Shown: positions 55,557 to 64,000, counted from the first letter of the stretch. The stretch: DNA of 64,000 nucleotides from Saccharothrix sp. HUAS TT1 (GCF_040744945.1 NZ_CP160453.1:3348001-3412000); one strand, 5' to 3'. The notes: generated by a model not told the origin, from the sequence alone. Translations and numbers: made by a program.

Positions 55557-56810
55557 TCAGAAGTAGGTGCGCACGAGGTCGACCACGGTGGCGCCCTCGA
55601 CCACCGGGATCAGCGGCCACTTGTCGAACACCGTGCAGGGGTGGGACAGGCCGAGGCCGACCCACTCGCCGACCTCGACGTCGTCGCCGGACAGCCGCAC
55701 GAACGCGTGCTGGTCGTTGAGCGCGGTGACCTCGGCGCGCAGCGGCCGCTCGACGCCGTCCCGGCCGCGGACGACCTGCGGCTCGGGCAGGCCCTCGTCG
55801 AACGACGCGTCCCGCTTGCCCAGCGTCAGCAGCGCCAGGTCGGGCTGCGGCTTGGAGGTGACCTGCGCCCACGCGCGCAGGGCGCTGCGGAACGGCTCGG
55901 CGCCGGGCGTGCGGCCCAGCGGCGAGATGCCGCGGTAGAACCCGTCGTCGTGGGTGACGTACGCGCCGCTGCGCAGCACCGGCCGCACCGGGAACGGCCA
56001 CGCCGCGGTCAGCTTCGCGGCCACCTGGTCGAAGTACGCGCTGCCGCCCGCGGTGACGATCGGCTCGTCCACCTCGAACAGCTCCCGCAGCCCGATCGCC
56101 AGCTCCCGCAGCGAGTCCAGGTAGCCGTCCACGACGGACCGCGCCTCGGCCGACGCGTCGTGCGCCAGCGCCCCCTCGTACCCGCCGACGCCGGTCAGCC
56201 GCAGCGCGGGGCTCGCGGCGGCGGCACGGGCCACCTCCAGCGCCGTGGCCTGGTCGCGCGCGCCGGTCCGGCCACCCCGCGCGCCCAGCTCCACCAGCAC
56301 GTCCACCGGCCGGTCGACCTCGCCCAACGCCTCGGTCATCCGCGCCACGCCCGCGACGGAATCCACCCAACAGGTGAACTCGAACGTGTCGTCGGCGGCC
56401 AGCTCCCGGGCCAGCCACCGCAGCCCGGCCGGGTCGACCAGCTGGTTGGCCAGCAGCACCCGCCGCACCCCGAACGCCCGGTAGACGCGCAGCTGGCTGG
56501 TGTTGGCCGCGGTGATGCCCCACGCGCCGTGCGCCAACTGGCGGGCGAACAGCTGCGGGGCCATGGTCGTCTTGCCGTGCGGCGCGAGCAGCACGCCGCG
56601 GTCGGCGCACCAGCGGGCCATGGTGGCCAGGTTGTGCTCCAGCGCGGCGGCGTCCAGCACGACCAGCGGTCCGACGAAGCCGTCGGCGAACAGGTCGAGC
56701 CGCCGCCCGGCCACGTCGCCGACCGTCGCGCCGAACACGTCGGCGGGCAGGCCCTTGAACCTCCAGTCGACCCGTTCGGCGCGGATGGCGGCCAGTGCGT
56801 CGAGATCCAC
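55557..56810 (-). CDS. PLP-dependent amino acid deaminase (D-serine dehydratase-like/D-threonine aldolase family)
   Basis: 417 residues, fold type III (alanine-racemase-like barrel). The PLP Lys is K80 in APHGKTTMAPQL, and NTSQLRVYRAFGVRRVLLANQLVDP follows. The C-terminal GLSHPCTVFDKW holds the His-x-Cys metal pair of D-serine dehydratase-like enzymes. It is expected to convert a D-amino acid to a 2-oxo acid and ammonia through an enamine/imine. First gene of a three-gene operon with D-aminoacylase and GntP permease. GTG 56810, ribosome site GAGGAG. Divergent from the kinase-IclR-RidA operon. Confidence 0.9.
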   Translation of the reverse strand: MDLDALAAIRAERVDWRFKGLPADVFGATVGDVAGRRLDLFADGFVGPLVVLDAAALEHNLATMARWCADRGVLLAPHGKTTMAPQLFARQLAHGAWGITAANTSQLRVYRAFGVRRVLLANQLVDPAGLRWLARELAADDTFEFTCWVDSVAGVARMTEALGEVDRPVDVLVELGARGGRTGARDQATALEVARAAAASPALRLTGVGGYEGALAHDASAEARSVVDGYLDSLRELAIGLRELFEVDEPIVTAGGSAYFDQVAAKLTAAWPFPVRPVLRSGAYVTHDDGFYRGISPLGRTPGAEPFRSALRAWAQVTSKPQPDLALLTLGKRDASFDEGLPEPQVVRGRDGVERPLRAEVTALNDQHAFVRLSGDDVEVGEWVGLGLSHPCTVFDKWPLIPVVEGATVVDLVRTYF

Positions 56811-56825
56811 GGCTGTCGCTCCTCA

Positions 56826-56844
56826 CGTTGCATGGTACGCAACG
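56826..56844. promoter_or_regulatory. candidate IclR operator between divergent operons
   Basis: CGTTGCATGGTACGCAACG: 6-bp perfect arms around a 7-nt centre, 16 bp from the deaminase start codon and upstream of a possible -35/-10 pair for the kinase operon (TTGCGC at 56849, TAACAT at 56874, spacing 19). IclR-family operators are palindromes of about this size. Confidence 0.55.
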
Positions 56845-56923
56845 GCTATTGCGCGATGTGATGCTTGAGTGTGTAACATTCGCTCGCCTGCCCGTCAATC
56901 GCCGATGCGTTCAAGGAGTCCGG

Positions 56924-57892
56924 ATGCGGTTCGACCTGCCGGGCGACGTGGTGTGCCTGGGCGAGACCATGGCCGTCCTGGTGCCCGCCGAACCCGGCCC
57001 GGTGCGCGCCGCGCGCACGTGGACGCGGGCGATCGGCGGCGCCGAGTCCAACGTGGCCGTCCACCTGGCCCGGCTGGGGGCGCGCAGCCGCTGGGTGAGC
57101 GCCGTCGGCGACGACGCGTTCGGCGGCGCGGTGCTCGACGCGGTGGGCGGCGCGGGCGTCGACGTCACCGACGTCCTGGTCGACCCGGACCGGCCCACCG
57201 GCCTCTACGTCAAGGAGGCCGACGCGGGCGGCAGCCCGGTGCGGTACTACCGGCGCGGCTCGGCGGCGTCCGCGATGGGCCCCGACGCGTTCCACCGGCT
57301 GCGGTTGGACGACGTGGCGCTGGTGCACGTCAGCGGCATCACCGCGGCCCTGTCGGACAGCTGCCTGGCGCTGCTGCGCGCCGTGCTGCGCCGACCCCGG
57401 GCCGTCCGCGTCTCGTTCGACCTCAACTGGCGGCCCGCCCTGTGGCACGACCGCGACCCGTCGGTGCTGCGCGACCTGGCCGACGCGGCGGACGTCGTGC
57501 TGGCCGGCTCCGACGAGGCGCGGGCGGTGTGGGGCACGGGCGACCCGGCCGAGCTGCGGGCGCTGCTGCCCGGTCCGACGACGCTGGTGGTCAAGCACGG
57601 CGAACGCGGCGCGACCACCGTCGAGGACGGCGGCACGACGTTCCAGCCCGGCCTGCGGGTGGACGTCGTCGAGCCCGTCGGCGCGGGCGACGCGTTCGCC
57701 GCCGGCTACCTCGCCGCGCACCTCGCGGGCGAGCCACCGGCCCGCCGACTGCGCGCCGGGCACCTCCAAGCCGCCTCGGCCCTGCTCACCAGGGAGGATG
57801 TCGGCGAGTCGCTGCCGCCCGCGGTGACCGCGCCACTGCTGGACGCCGATTCCCGCACGTGGGCCGCCGCACACCTGAGGAGACGTCGATGA
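56924..57892 (+). CDS. PfkB family sugar kinase (2-keto-3-deoxygluconate kinase-like)
   Basis: 322 residues, ribokinase fold. WTRAIGGAESNVAVHLARLGARSRWVSAVGDDAFGG is PfkB signature 1, SFDLNWRPALW is in the sugar/ATP region, and VEPVGAGDAFAAGYLA contains the catalytic Asp and anion hole. By layout it is closest to KDG kinases. ATG 56924 has AAGGAG five bases upstream; the frame is open farther back with no site. Its stop overlaps the IclR start by 4 nt. Its link to the D-amino-acid genes is contextual. Confidence 0.92.
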   Translation: MRFDLPGDVVCLGETMAVLVPAEPGPVRAARTWTRAIGGAESNVAVHLARLGARSRWVSAVGDDAFGGAVLDAVGGAGVDVTDVLVDPDRPTGLYVKEADAGGSPVRYYRRGSAASAMGPDAFHRLRLDDVALVHVSGITAALSDSCLALLRAVLRRPRAVRVSFDLNWRPALWHDRDPSVLRDLADAADVVLAGSDEARAVWGTGDPAELRALLPGPTTLVVKHGERGATTVEDGGTTFQPGLRVDVVEPVGAGDAFAAGYLAAHLAGEPPARRLRAGHLQAASALLTREDVGESLPPAVTAPLLDADSRTWAAAHLRRRR

Positions 57893-58638
57893 GCCAAAGC
57901 CTGGACCGGGCGCTGACCCTGGTCGGCGAGCTGGCCACCGGACCGAAGACGCTGGACGAGCTGTCCGGCGTCATCGAGGTGCACAAGTCGACCGCCATGA
58001 GGCTCCTGCGCACCCTGGAGTCGCACCGGTTCGTGCAGCGCGAGGGCGTGCACCACTACCGGCTCGGCACCGCGCTGTTCGACCTCGCCAACCGGGCGCT
58101 GGAGGAGCGGGACGTGCGGCGCAGCGCCGAGAACGCCCTGCGCGAGCTCAACGCCCGCACCGGCTACACCGTGCACCTCGCGTCCTACGAGGACGGCGAG
58201 GTCATCTACATCGACAAGTACGACAGCACCCACCCCATGCGGATGTACTCCCGCATCGGCCGGCGCGCCCCGCTGCACTGCACCGCCGTCGCCAAGGTGC
58301 TGCTGTCGGACCTGCCCGAGCCGCGCCGCCGCGAGGTCGCCCGCGCCATCGACTACGCGCCGCTCACCGCGAACACCATCACCACGCCCGAGGCGTACCT
58401 GGCCGAGCTGGACCGCGTCCGCACCGCCGGCTACGCCGTGGACAACGCCGAGCACGAAGACTTCATCCACTGCGTCGCCGCGCCCGTCCGGGGCGCGCGC
58501 GGCGAGGTCGTCGCCGCCGTGTCGATGTCGGTGCCCAAGGTGCTGCTCGACTTCGACGGCCTCCTCGGCCACCTGCCCGACCTGCTCGCGACCGCGCGAG
58601 CGGCCTCCGTCGAGTGCGGCTGGTCGCCGCGCGACTGA
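57889..58638 (+). CDS. IclR family transcriptional regulator
   Basis: 249 residues. N-terminal winged helix (LDRALTLVGELATGPKTLDELSGVIEVHKSTAMRLLRTLESHRFVQR) and C-terminal ligand-binding domain (ASYEDGEVIYIDKYDSTHPMRMYSRIGRRAPLHCTAVAKVLLSDLP; HEDFIHCVAAPVRG). Probably controls both divergent operons through the palindrome at 56826-56844. Translationally coupled to the kinase. Confidence 0.94.
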   Translation: MSQSLDRALTLVGELATGPKTLDELSGVIEVHKSTAMRLLRTLESHRFVQREGVHHYRLGTALFDLANRALEERDVRRSAENALRELNARTGYTVHLASYEDGEVIYIDKYDSTHPMRMYSRIGRRAPLHCTAVAKVLLSDLPEPRRREVARAIDYAPLTANTITTPEAYLAELDRVRTAGYAVDNAEHEDFIHCVAAPVRGARGEVVAAVSMSVPKVLLDFDGLLGHLPDLLATARAASVECGWSPRD

Positions 58639-58667
58639 CGGACCACCAGAGAGGAAACGCACAGCAC

Positions 58668-59051
58668 ATGTCGAAGACCGAGATCAGGACCGCCGACGCG
58701 CCCACCCCGGTGGCCGCGTTCTCCCAGGGCGTCCGCAAGGGCCCGGTGCTCCAGGTGGCGGGCCAGGTCGCGTTCGACCCGGCCACCGGCGCCGTCGTGG
58801 GCGACACCGTGGCCGAGCAGACCCGCCAAGCCCTGCGCAACGTCGTCGCCGTGCTCGCGGCGGGCGGCGCGTCCCTGGCCGACGTGGTGATGCTCCGCGT
58901 CTACCTCACCGACACCGCGCACTTCGCCGAGATGAACGCCGCCTACGGCGAGTTCGTCACCGAGGAGCCGTTCCCGGCCCGCACCACCGTCTACGTCGGG
59001 CTGCCGGCCGGGCTGCTGGTCGAGATCGACGCCCTCGCCGTCGTCGACTGA
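58668..59051 (+). CDS. RidA family (YjgF/YER057c/UK114) protein
   Basis: 127 residues. The family signature is present: FSQGVRKGPVLQVAGQVAFDPATG, RQALRNVVAVLAAGGASLADVV, and FPARTTVYVGLPAGLLVEIDALAVV, with the Arg of the carboxylate-binding motif in ARTTV. RidA proteins hydrolyse reactive enamine/imine intermediates made by PLP deaminases, which fits the deaminase of this cluster. Third gene of the operon, 29 nt after IclR; GAGAGGA lies upstream at a rather long spacing. Confidence 0.92.
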   Translation: MSKTEIRTADAPTPVAAFSQGVRKGPVLQVAGQVAFDPATGAVVGDTVAEQTRQALRNVVAVLAAGGASLADVVMLRVYLTDTAHFAEMNAAYGEFVTEEPFPARTTVYVGLPAGLLVEIDALAVVD

Positions 59052-59236
59052 CACCGGCGGCGCCCACCCCACCGGGTGACCGCACGTACTTCTGCCGGTT
59101 GTTCTGCGTGGCGCCGGACGCGCGCGGGGGATTGACTGGGAGCACCCCGAGAGCACGTCATGGAAGGACCCGGCGATGGCGAAGAACGCATCACCGATCG
59201 GCTGAGCGCCACGGCCGCCGCCCGCGGGCGGCGACC

Positions 59237-61531
59237 TCACTCGACGGCCACCGGCTCCACCGCCGCGGCCCGGTCGCGGACCACCCCAGCCGCGACCGGG
59301 TCGCCCAGGGCCTCGTGCACCTCCGCCAGCGCGCCCAGCACCACCGCCGACCGGTGGTGGCGGTGCGCCACCACCAGCTCGGCCGCCGCCTCCAGCTCGG
59401 CCCGCGCCCCGACCGGGTCACCGAGCCGGTGCAGCGCGAGCCCCCGCAGGTAGAGCGCGTCGCACCGGCTCGACGGCGCGGTCGTCGCCCGCAGCAGCTC
59501 CAACGCCTCGTCCGCCGCCGCCAGCACCTCCGGCCAGCGCGCCAACCGCACCAGGCTGTCACCCGTGCGCACCAGCAGCATCGCCGCCATCTCCCGCGCC
59601 ATCACCGGCGCCAGGTCGAGCTTCCCGGACCGCACGTTCACCAGCAGCTCGCGGTGCACCCGCACCGCCTCCTCGTGCCGCGCCAACCCGTCCAGCACCA
59701 GCGCCAGGCACGACGACGAGATGTGCTCGCCCAACGGGTAACCGGCCCGCCGGAACAACTCCCGCGCCCGCCGCGCGCTGACCCGCGCCTCCTCCAACCG
59801 CCCGGTCCGCAGCTCCGCCACCGACCGGTAGTGCACCGCCCAGCCCTGCTCCTTCACGTCACCCGACGCCACCGCCGCCCGCCACGCCTCGGCGTGCAAC
59901 GCCGCCGCCGCCTCGTACCGGCGCATCAGCACCGCCAACGTCCACGTCAGGAAGTTCAGCTGCACGGCCTCGTCCCGCACGCTGCCCAACGCCCGCGCCG
60001 CCGCCACCCCCGCCGTGAACACCTCGACCCACGTCTCCGCCCGCCCGCGCTGGTCCGAGTACCAGTGCATCGCGGTCGCCAACCGCAGCACCTCGGCGTG
60101 CGACCCGTCCGCCGCCGCCAACCGCAACGCACCCAGCCAGTTCCCGGCCTCCGCGGTCAACCACGCGTCCGCGTCCTCCTGACCGCCCACCGGCCCGGAC
60201 GGCGCGCTGCTCGCGTCCGGCCCGAAGAACCCCGCCGCCGTCACCGCCGTGCCCAGCAGCCAGTCCACCAACCGCCGCCGCGCCCGCCCCACCACCGGCG
60301 CCGGCTCCTCCTCCACCAGCCGCTCACCGGCGAACACCCGGATCAGGTCGTGGAACGCGTACCGGCCGGGCACCTCCGCGGTGTCCAGCAGGCTCATGTC
60401 CACCAACTCCTCCAGCGTGTCCTCCGCCGCGAACCGGTCCACGCCCGCCAGCACCGCCGCCACGTCCGGCCCGAAGTCCGCGCCCGGCGCCAGCGACAAC
60501 CGGCGGAACAGCACCGCCGCCCTCGCGCCCAGCTGCCGGTACGACATCTCGAACGCCGTCCGCACCTGCAGGTCGCCCGCGGTCAGCGCGGACAACCGCC
60601 GCCGCTCGTCCACCAGCTGCCCCGCCAGGTGCCCGATCGTCCACTTCGGACGGCTCGCCAGCCGGTTGCCCGCGATCCGCAGCGCCAGCGGCAGGTGACC
60701 GCACAACGTCGCCACCCGCGCCGTCGCCACCGGCTCCGCGCGCACCCTCGACCGACCCGCGATCGCACCCAGCAGGTCGAACGACTCACCGGGGTCCAGC
60801 ACCTCCAACCCCAGCCGCGCGCCCGCCTCCAACCCGCCCAGCACCAACCGCGACGTCACCACCACCAACGACCCCGCCCCGGTCGCCAACAACGGCCGCA
60901 CCTGCGCCTCGTCCGACGCGTTGTCCAGCACCAGCAACGTCGACCGCTCCCGCAACCGCGCCCGGTACAGGTCCGAGCGCTCCGCCTCGCTCGCCGGGAT
61001 CCGCTTCTCCTCGACCCCCAGCGCCAGCAGCATCCGGTGCACCACCTCCGACGGGTGCACCGGCCGCGCGTCCATCCCGCGCAGGTTGAAGAAGAAGCAC
61101 CCGTCCGCGAAACGAGACGCCAATCGATACGCGGCCCGAACCGCCAACGCCGTCTTCCCCGCACCCGGCGGACCGTGCACCACGACCACCGACGTCGTCC
61201 GCACCCGCTCCGCCACCGCCGCCAACGCCGCCAGCTCCGCCTCGCGCCCGGTCAGGTCCGCCACGTCCGGCGGCAGCGCCGACGGCGCCACCGACGACGC
61301 CACCCGCCGCGCCCGACCCTCCTTGGCCGCGGCCAACAACTCGTGGAACTCCTGCTCCGCCAACGAGAGCACCCCGGCCAACGCCTCCACCGTGCGCCGC
61401 TGAGGACCCTTCGCGCGACCGCGTTCCATGTCGCTGATCGCCCGCACGCTGACCCCGGAACCCTCCGCCAGCTCCTCCTGGGTCAACCGGACCCGCAACC
61501 GGTGCGCGCGCAACAGCTCACCGAACGTCAT
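59237..61531 (-). CDS. STAND-type regulator: XRE helix-turn-helix, NB-ARC NTPase and TPR repeats
   Basis: 764 residues. XRE HTH at 1-62 (LRAHRLRVRLTQEELAEGSGVSVRAISDMERG). NB-ARC/AfsR-like NTPase at about 90-430 with P-loop GPPGAGKT at 120-127, Walker B LLVLDNAS, VVTSR sensor and GHLPLALRIAGNRL. C-terminal helical TPR repeats at about 480-760 (ALHAEAWRAAVASGD, LYLRGLALHRLGDPVGARAELEAAAELV). Likely a transcriptional switch that oligomerises on ATP when a ligand binds the TPRs. ATG 61531 is chosen (GAGG seven bases upstream). There is no obvious target gene beside it; the 185-nt gap downstream holds nothing. Confidence 0.9.
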   Translation of the reverse strand: MTFGELLRAHRLRVRLTQEELAEGSGVSVRAISDMERGRAKGPQRRTVEALAGVLSLAEQEFHELLAAAKEGRARRVASSVAPSALPPDVADLTGREAELAALAAVAERVRTTSVVVVHGPPGAGKTALAVRAAYRLASRFADGCFFFNLRGMDARPVHPSEVVHRMLLALGVEEKRIPASEAERSDLYRARLRERSTLLVLDNASDEAQVRPLLATGAGSLVVVTSRLVLGGLEAGARLGLEVLDPGESFDLLGAIAGRSRVRAEPVATARVATLCGHLPLALRIAGNRLASRPKWTIGHLAGQLVDERRRLSALTAGDLQVRTAFEMSYRQLGARAAVLFRRLSLAPGADFGPDVAAVLAGVDRFAAEDTLEELVDMSLLDTAEVPGRYAFHDLIRVFAGERLVEEEPAPVVGRARRRLVDWLLGTAVTAAGFFGPDASSAPSGPVGGQEDADAWLTAEAGNWLGALRLAAADGSHAEVLRLATAMHWYSDQRGRAETWVEVFTAGVAAARALGSVRDEAVQLNFLTWTLAVLMRRYEAAAALHAEAWRAAVASGDVKEQGWAVHYRSVAELRTGRLEEARVSARRARELFRRAGYPLGEHISSSCLALVLDGLARHEEAVRVHRELLVNVRSGKLDLAPVMAREMAAMLLVRTGDSLVRLARWPEVLAAADEALELLRATTAPSSRCDALYLRGLALHRLGDPVGARAELEAAAELVVAHRHHRSAVVLGALAEVHEALGDPVAAGVVRDRAAAVEPVAVE

Positions 61532-61664
61532 GACCACACCTCGACATTAGTGGCCACCGGAGCCCGTCGAACCGCGCGGGCGCGGCGACGACCGTCACGT
61601 CGCTCCCCGGTAACACCGCTCACCGGTGACGCGCCCGACCGCCGCGACTGGTAGACCACACCCC

Positions 61665-62261
61665 ATGAAGTGGTACGCGGATCGCCCGCCCCGACTGGTG
61701 TGGCAAGTCCTCGCCGACCTGCTCGCGGTCGCCTGGACGTGGTTCTGGGTCAAGGTCGCCGACGGGGCCGGTGACGCGGTCCGCGCGCTGCGCGCACCGG
61801 GGGACGGCCTGGCCGATGCCGGGCACAACCTCTCCGACACCTTCGGCGACGCCGCCGCCAAGGCCCGCGACCTGCCGCTGGTCGGCGGGAAGCTGGCCGA
61901 CGCGCTCGACCGGGGCCGCGCCGCGGGCGGCACCCTGACCGACGCGGGCGACGCCCAGGTGCGGGCCGTCGAGTCCACCGCGCTGTGGCTCACCGTCGCC
62001 CTGATCGCCGTGCCGCTGGCGTTCGTGCTGATCACCTGGCTGCCGCTGCGACTGCGGTTCGCCCGCCGCGCCGGCACCGCCCGCCGGCTGCGCGACCAGG
62101 ACCGACTCGACCTGCTCGCGCTGCACGCGCTGACCACGCTGTCGCTGCGCGACCTGGCCGCGTTCCCCGGCGACCCGGTCGAGGGCTGGCGCCGCCAGGA
62201 CCCGGAGGTGATCCGCGAACTGGCCGCCCGCAGGCTGCGGGCCAGCGGCGTCAGGCCGTGA
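61665..62261 (+). CDS. hypothetical membrane protein
   Basis: 198 residues, family not recognised (resembles conserved actinobacterial proteins of unknown function). One hydrophobic segment near 13-35 (LVWQVLADLLAVAWTWFWVKVA), a polar Ala/Gly/Asp region, then a clear transmembrane helix (TALWLTVALIAVPLAFVLITWLPL) and a basic cytoplasmic tail. ATG 61665 without a Shine-Dalgarno sequence; TAGACC 7 nt upstream may be a -10 box. Divergent from the STAND gene. Confidence 0.72.
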   Translation: MKWYADRPPRLVWQVLADLLAVAWTWFWVKVADGAGDAVRALRAPGDGLADAGHNLSDTFGDAAAKARDLPLVGGKLADALDRGRAAGGTLTDAGDAQVRAVESTALWLTVALIAVPLAFVLITWLPLRLRFARRAGTARRLRDQDRLDLLALHALTTLSLRDLAAFPGDPVEGWRRQDPEVIRELAARRLRASGVRP

Positions 62262-62264
62262 CGG

Positions 62265-62296
62265 GCGGTGGCGCCGGGGGATGCCGGCGCCACCGC
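62265..62296. terminator. bidirectional terminator hairpin
   Basis: Perfect 13-bp arms (62265-62277 and 62284-62296) with a 6-nt loop lie exactly between the stops of the two convergent genes (62261 and 62304). Confidence 0.8.
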
Positions 62297-62303
62297 TCCG
62301 ACG

Positions 62304-63824
62304 TCACTGCATGCGGTGCCAGAAGACCTGGCCCGTCGGGCCGTAGAGCACCACGTTCGAGTCGTTCTGCACGATCAACCGGTCGGCCGCCGTGCCGTAG
62401 GTGTTGGAGTGCCACTTCGCCACACCGGCGGCCGTGTACACCACCAGGTTGCCGTCCTGCTGGAGCACCACGTGCGTCGCACCCGTCCCGTGGGTGCTCG
62501 TGTGCCACAACGCCTGACCGGCCGCCGTGTACAGCACCAGGTTGCCGTCACCCTGCATGACCAGCGTGAACCGGCCGTCCTGCGACGTCTTGCCCTGCCC
62601 CGCGGCCAGCACCTCGCCCCGGACCAGCGTGTCGCCACCCGGCTGCGGCGCGTTCGCCGAACCCGTGAACAGCAGCGCGTTCGGCGAACCCGCGCCCGGG
62701 TTCACCACCTTGTTCGGCGTCGCGGCCGCCACCAGCGCGTCCCGCACCTGCTGCGGCGACGCACCGGGGTTGCCCGCCAGGAGCAACGCCGCCGCGCCCG
62801 CCACGTGCGGCGACGCCATCGACGTGCCGCTGATCGTGTTCGTCGCCGTGTCGCCCGTGCTCCACGCCGACGTGATGCCCACACCCGGCGCGAACACGTC
62901 CGAGCACGTGCCCCAGTTCGAGAACGACGCCCTGGTGTCACCCCGGTCCGAGGCGTTCACCGTGATCGCCTCCGCCACCCGGGCGGGGGAGAAGCCGCAG
63001 GCGTCGGCGTTCGAGTTGCCCGACGCCACCGCGTACGTGACGCCCGACGCGATCGACCGCCGCACGGCCGCGTCCAGCGCGTCGTTCGCGCCACCACCCA
63101 GGCTCATGTTCGCCACGGCCGGCTTCTGCGCGTTCGCCGTCACCCAGTCCACACCCGCGACGACGCCCGCGATCGTGCCCGAACCACCGCACGTCAGCAC
63201 CTTCACACCGTGCAGCCGCACCCCCTTCGCCACACCGTGCGCCGAACCACCGACCGTGCCGGCCACGTGCGTGCCATGGCCGTTGCAGTCCGTGTTGTTG
63301 CCGTCACCCGTCGTGTTGACGTCGAAGCTCGCCCGACCACCGAAGTCCACGTGCGTCGCGCGGATGCCGGTGTCGATGATGTAGGCGTGCACGTTGCCCG
63401 CCGTCGTCGCGTAGCTGTAGTTCGCGTTCAGCGGCAGGTCGCGCTGGTCCACCCGGTCCAGGCCCCACGACGGCGGGTTCGGCTGGTCCGCCGTCACCTG
63501 GACGCGCTGGTCCTGCGCCACGTACGCCACCGCCGGGTCGGCCGCCAACCGCTTCGCCGCCCGCTCGCTCATCACCGCCGCGAAACCGTTCAAGGCCGAG
63601 CGGTACCGGTGCGTCACGCGGACGTCGGCCCGCTCGGCCACCGCCTCCGCGCCGACGCCGTCCTCCAGCACCACGATGTAGCTGCCGGGCACCGCCGTCG
63701 GGCTGCCGGCGTCGCGGATCGACGCCTCCGCGGCCTGCGCGGGCGCCACCGCCAACGCCGCCGCCACCACACCGACGCCCACAGCTCCCGCCAACCGGGT
63801 CCAAGGCGCGCGGAACTCTCCCAT
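62304..63824 (-). CDS. secreted S8 family serine peptidase with C-terminal B-lectin domain
   Basis: 506 residues. Signal peptide (VGVGVVAAALAVAPAQA), I9-type propeptide (VPGSYIVVLEDGV ... QDQRVQVTA, to about 110), then a subtilisin domain with Asp in AYIIDTGI (near 151), His in NGHGTHVAG (near 184) and Ser in GTSMASPHVAG (near 334). Residues about 405-506 form a bulb-type mannose-binding lectin fold with repeats of QGDGNLVLY, QQDGNLVVY and QNDSNVVLY. The enzyme is secreted and may attach to mannose-rich surfaces. ATG 63824 with GAGGGAG upstream. Confidence 0.93.
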   Translation of the reverse strand: MGEFRAPWTRLAGAVGVGVVAAALAVAPAQAAEASIRDAGSPTAVPGSYIVVLEDGVGAEAVAERADVRVTHRYRSALNGFAAVMSERAAKRLAADPAVAYVAQDQRVQVTADQPNPPSWGLDRVDQRDLPLNANYSYATTAGNVHAYIIDTGIRATHVDFGGRASFDVNTTGDGNNTDCNGHGTHVAGTVGGSAHGVAKGVRLHGVKVLTCGGSGTIAGVVAGVDWVTANAQKPAVANMSLGGGANDALDAAVRRSIASGVTYAVASGNSNADACGFSPARVAEAITVNASDRGDTRASFSNWGTCSDVFAPGVGITSAWSTGDTATNTISGTSMASPHVAGAAALLLAGNPGASPQQVRDALVAAATPNKVVNPGAGSPNALLFTGSANAPQPGGDTLVRGEVLAAGQGKTSQDGRFTLVMQGDGNLVLYTAAGQALWHTSTHGTGATHVVLQQDGNLVVYTAAGVAKWHSNTYGTAADRLIVQNDSNVVLYGPTGQVFWHRMQ

Positions 63825-64000
63825 GTCGGGTTCTCCCTCGTGCAGGGGTCGAGGATCAGGAGTTCGCGCGAACCACCTCGATCCTGGCACGCCCCGCGCC
63901 CCCGACCCCCACCCCGCGCCCGAACCCTTCGGACCCTCGCGCCCCCCGCGTTCGGCCCCCACCCGCGAGAGTCCAACGCCCAGAACCCGCGTGTCCTACG
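63825..64000. other. window end, no gene seen
   Basis: Upstream region of the subtilisin gene. GC-rich with C-runs; the reading frame of the peptidase stays open for another 46 codons but the composition is Gly/Arg-rich and no start of quality is present. No other feature supported. Confidence 0.4.

Noticed and set aside
59099..61654. An 851-residue open frame on the plus strand opposite the STAND gene
   Set aside because: It is Arg/His/Pro/Gln-rich with no domain, and is the complement-frame shadow of a gene with clear motifs. Such long antisense frames are normal at this GC content.

Overview
The window is about 64 kb of very GC-rich DNA. Codons end mostly in G or C, GTG starts are common, operons are short with 4-nt stop/start overlaps, and many genes look leaderless. 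Together with LexA-type and class E sortase-type signals and actinomycete integrative-element genes, this points to a filamentous actinomycete, most likely of the Pseudonocardiaceae (Saccharothrix/Actinosynnema/Lentzea-like). The genus is inferred. No rRNA, tRNA or CRISPR array was found.

The backbone is the conserved actinobacterial order rpsA - coaE - uvrB ... MBL hydrolase - uvrA. In mycobacteria these genes lie close together; here about 41 kb separates uvrB from uvrA. From the left: rpsA (5' end missing), a lipoprotein, coaE fused to a GrpB/UPF0157 domain, two DUF402-type genes, a DUF5685 protein with a cysteine-packed tail, and uvrB. Then come a TerB-like gene, an ABC exporter whose ATPase is fused to a membrane-anchored S15-type hydrolase, a terC gene preceded by a yybP-ykoY (Mn2+) riboswitch, an S9 peptidase, a Crp/Fnr regulator paired with a cyclase-like protein, a GNAT gene, a RES/Xre-type toxin-antitoxin pair, a GT87 mannosyltransferase, a type VII secretion-associated trio (YbaB, EspC-like, YezG-like), an FKBP and a secreted beta-propeller protein.

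From 25 to 37.5 kb are surface and regulatory genes: a sortase-anchored choice-of-anchor A protein with a Thr stalk, an SDR/HxlR divergon, a secreted trypsin-like protease, an ADP-ribosylglycohydrolase, an ArsR-SRPBCC operon with an operator, an alpha/beta hydrolase, an aminotransferase, two related coiled-coil membrane proteins, rnhA and a methyltransferase.

From 37.5 to 46 kb is an accessory island: a type I restriction-modification operon in the order hsdR-hsdS-hsdM, with visibly lower GC in hsdS. It is followed by a perfect 21-bp hairpin and the remains of an actinomycete integrative and conjugative element, a DUF2637/SpdB-like gene and an HTH gene, both frameshifted.

From 46 to 64 kb: MBL hydrolase, acyltransferase, maleylpyruvate-isomerase-like protein, uvrA behind a LexA box, and a coherent divergent cluster for D-amino-acid use (PLP deaminase, D-aminoacylase and GntP permease on one side; PfkB kinase, IclR regulator and RidA on the other). 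The window ends with a STAND regulator (XRE - NB-ARC - TPR), a small membrane protein and a secreted subtilisin carrying a mannose-lectin domain.

Three genes (near 35.05, 44.95 and 46.01 kb) each look as if one base is missing, two of them next to a short G or C run. This is either real decay or assembly error and should be resolved before conclusions are drawn from those loci.
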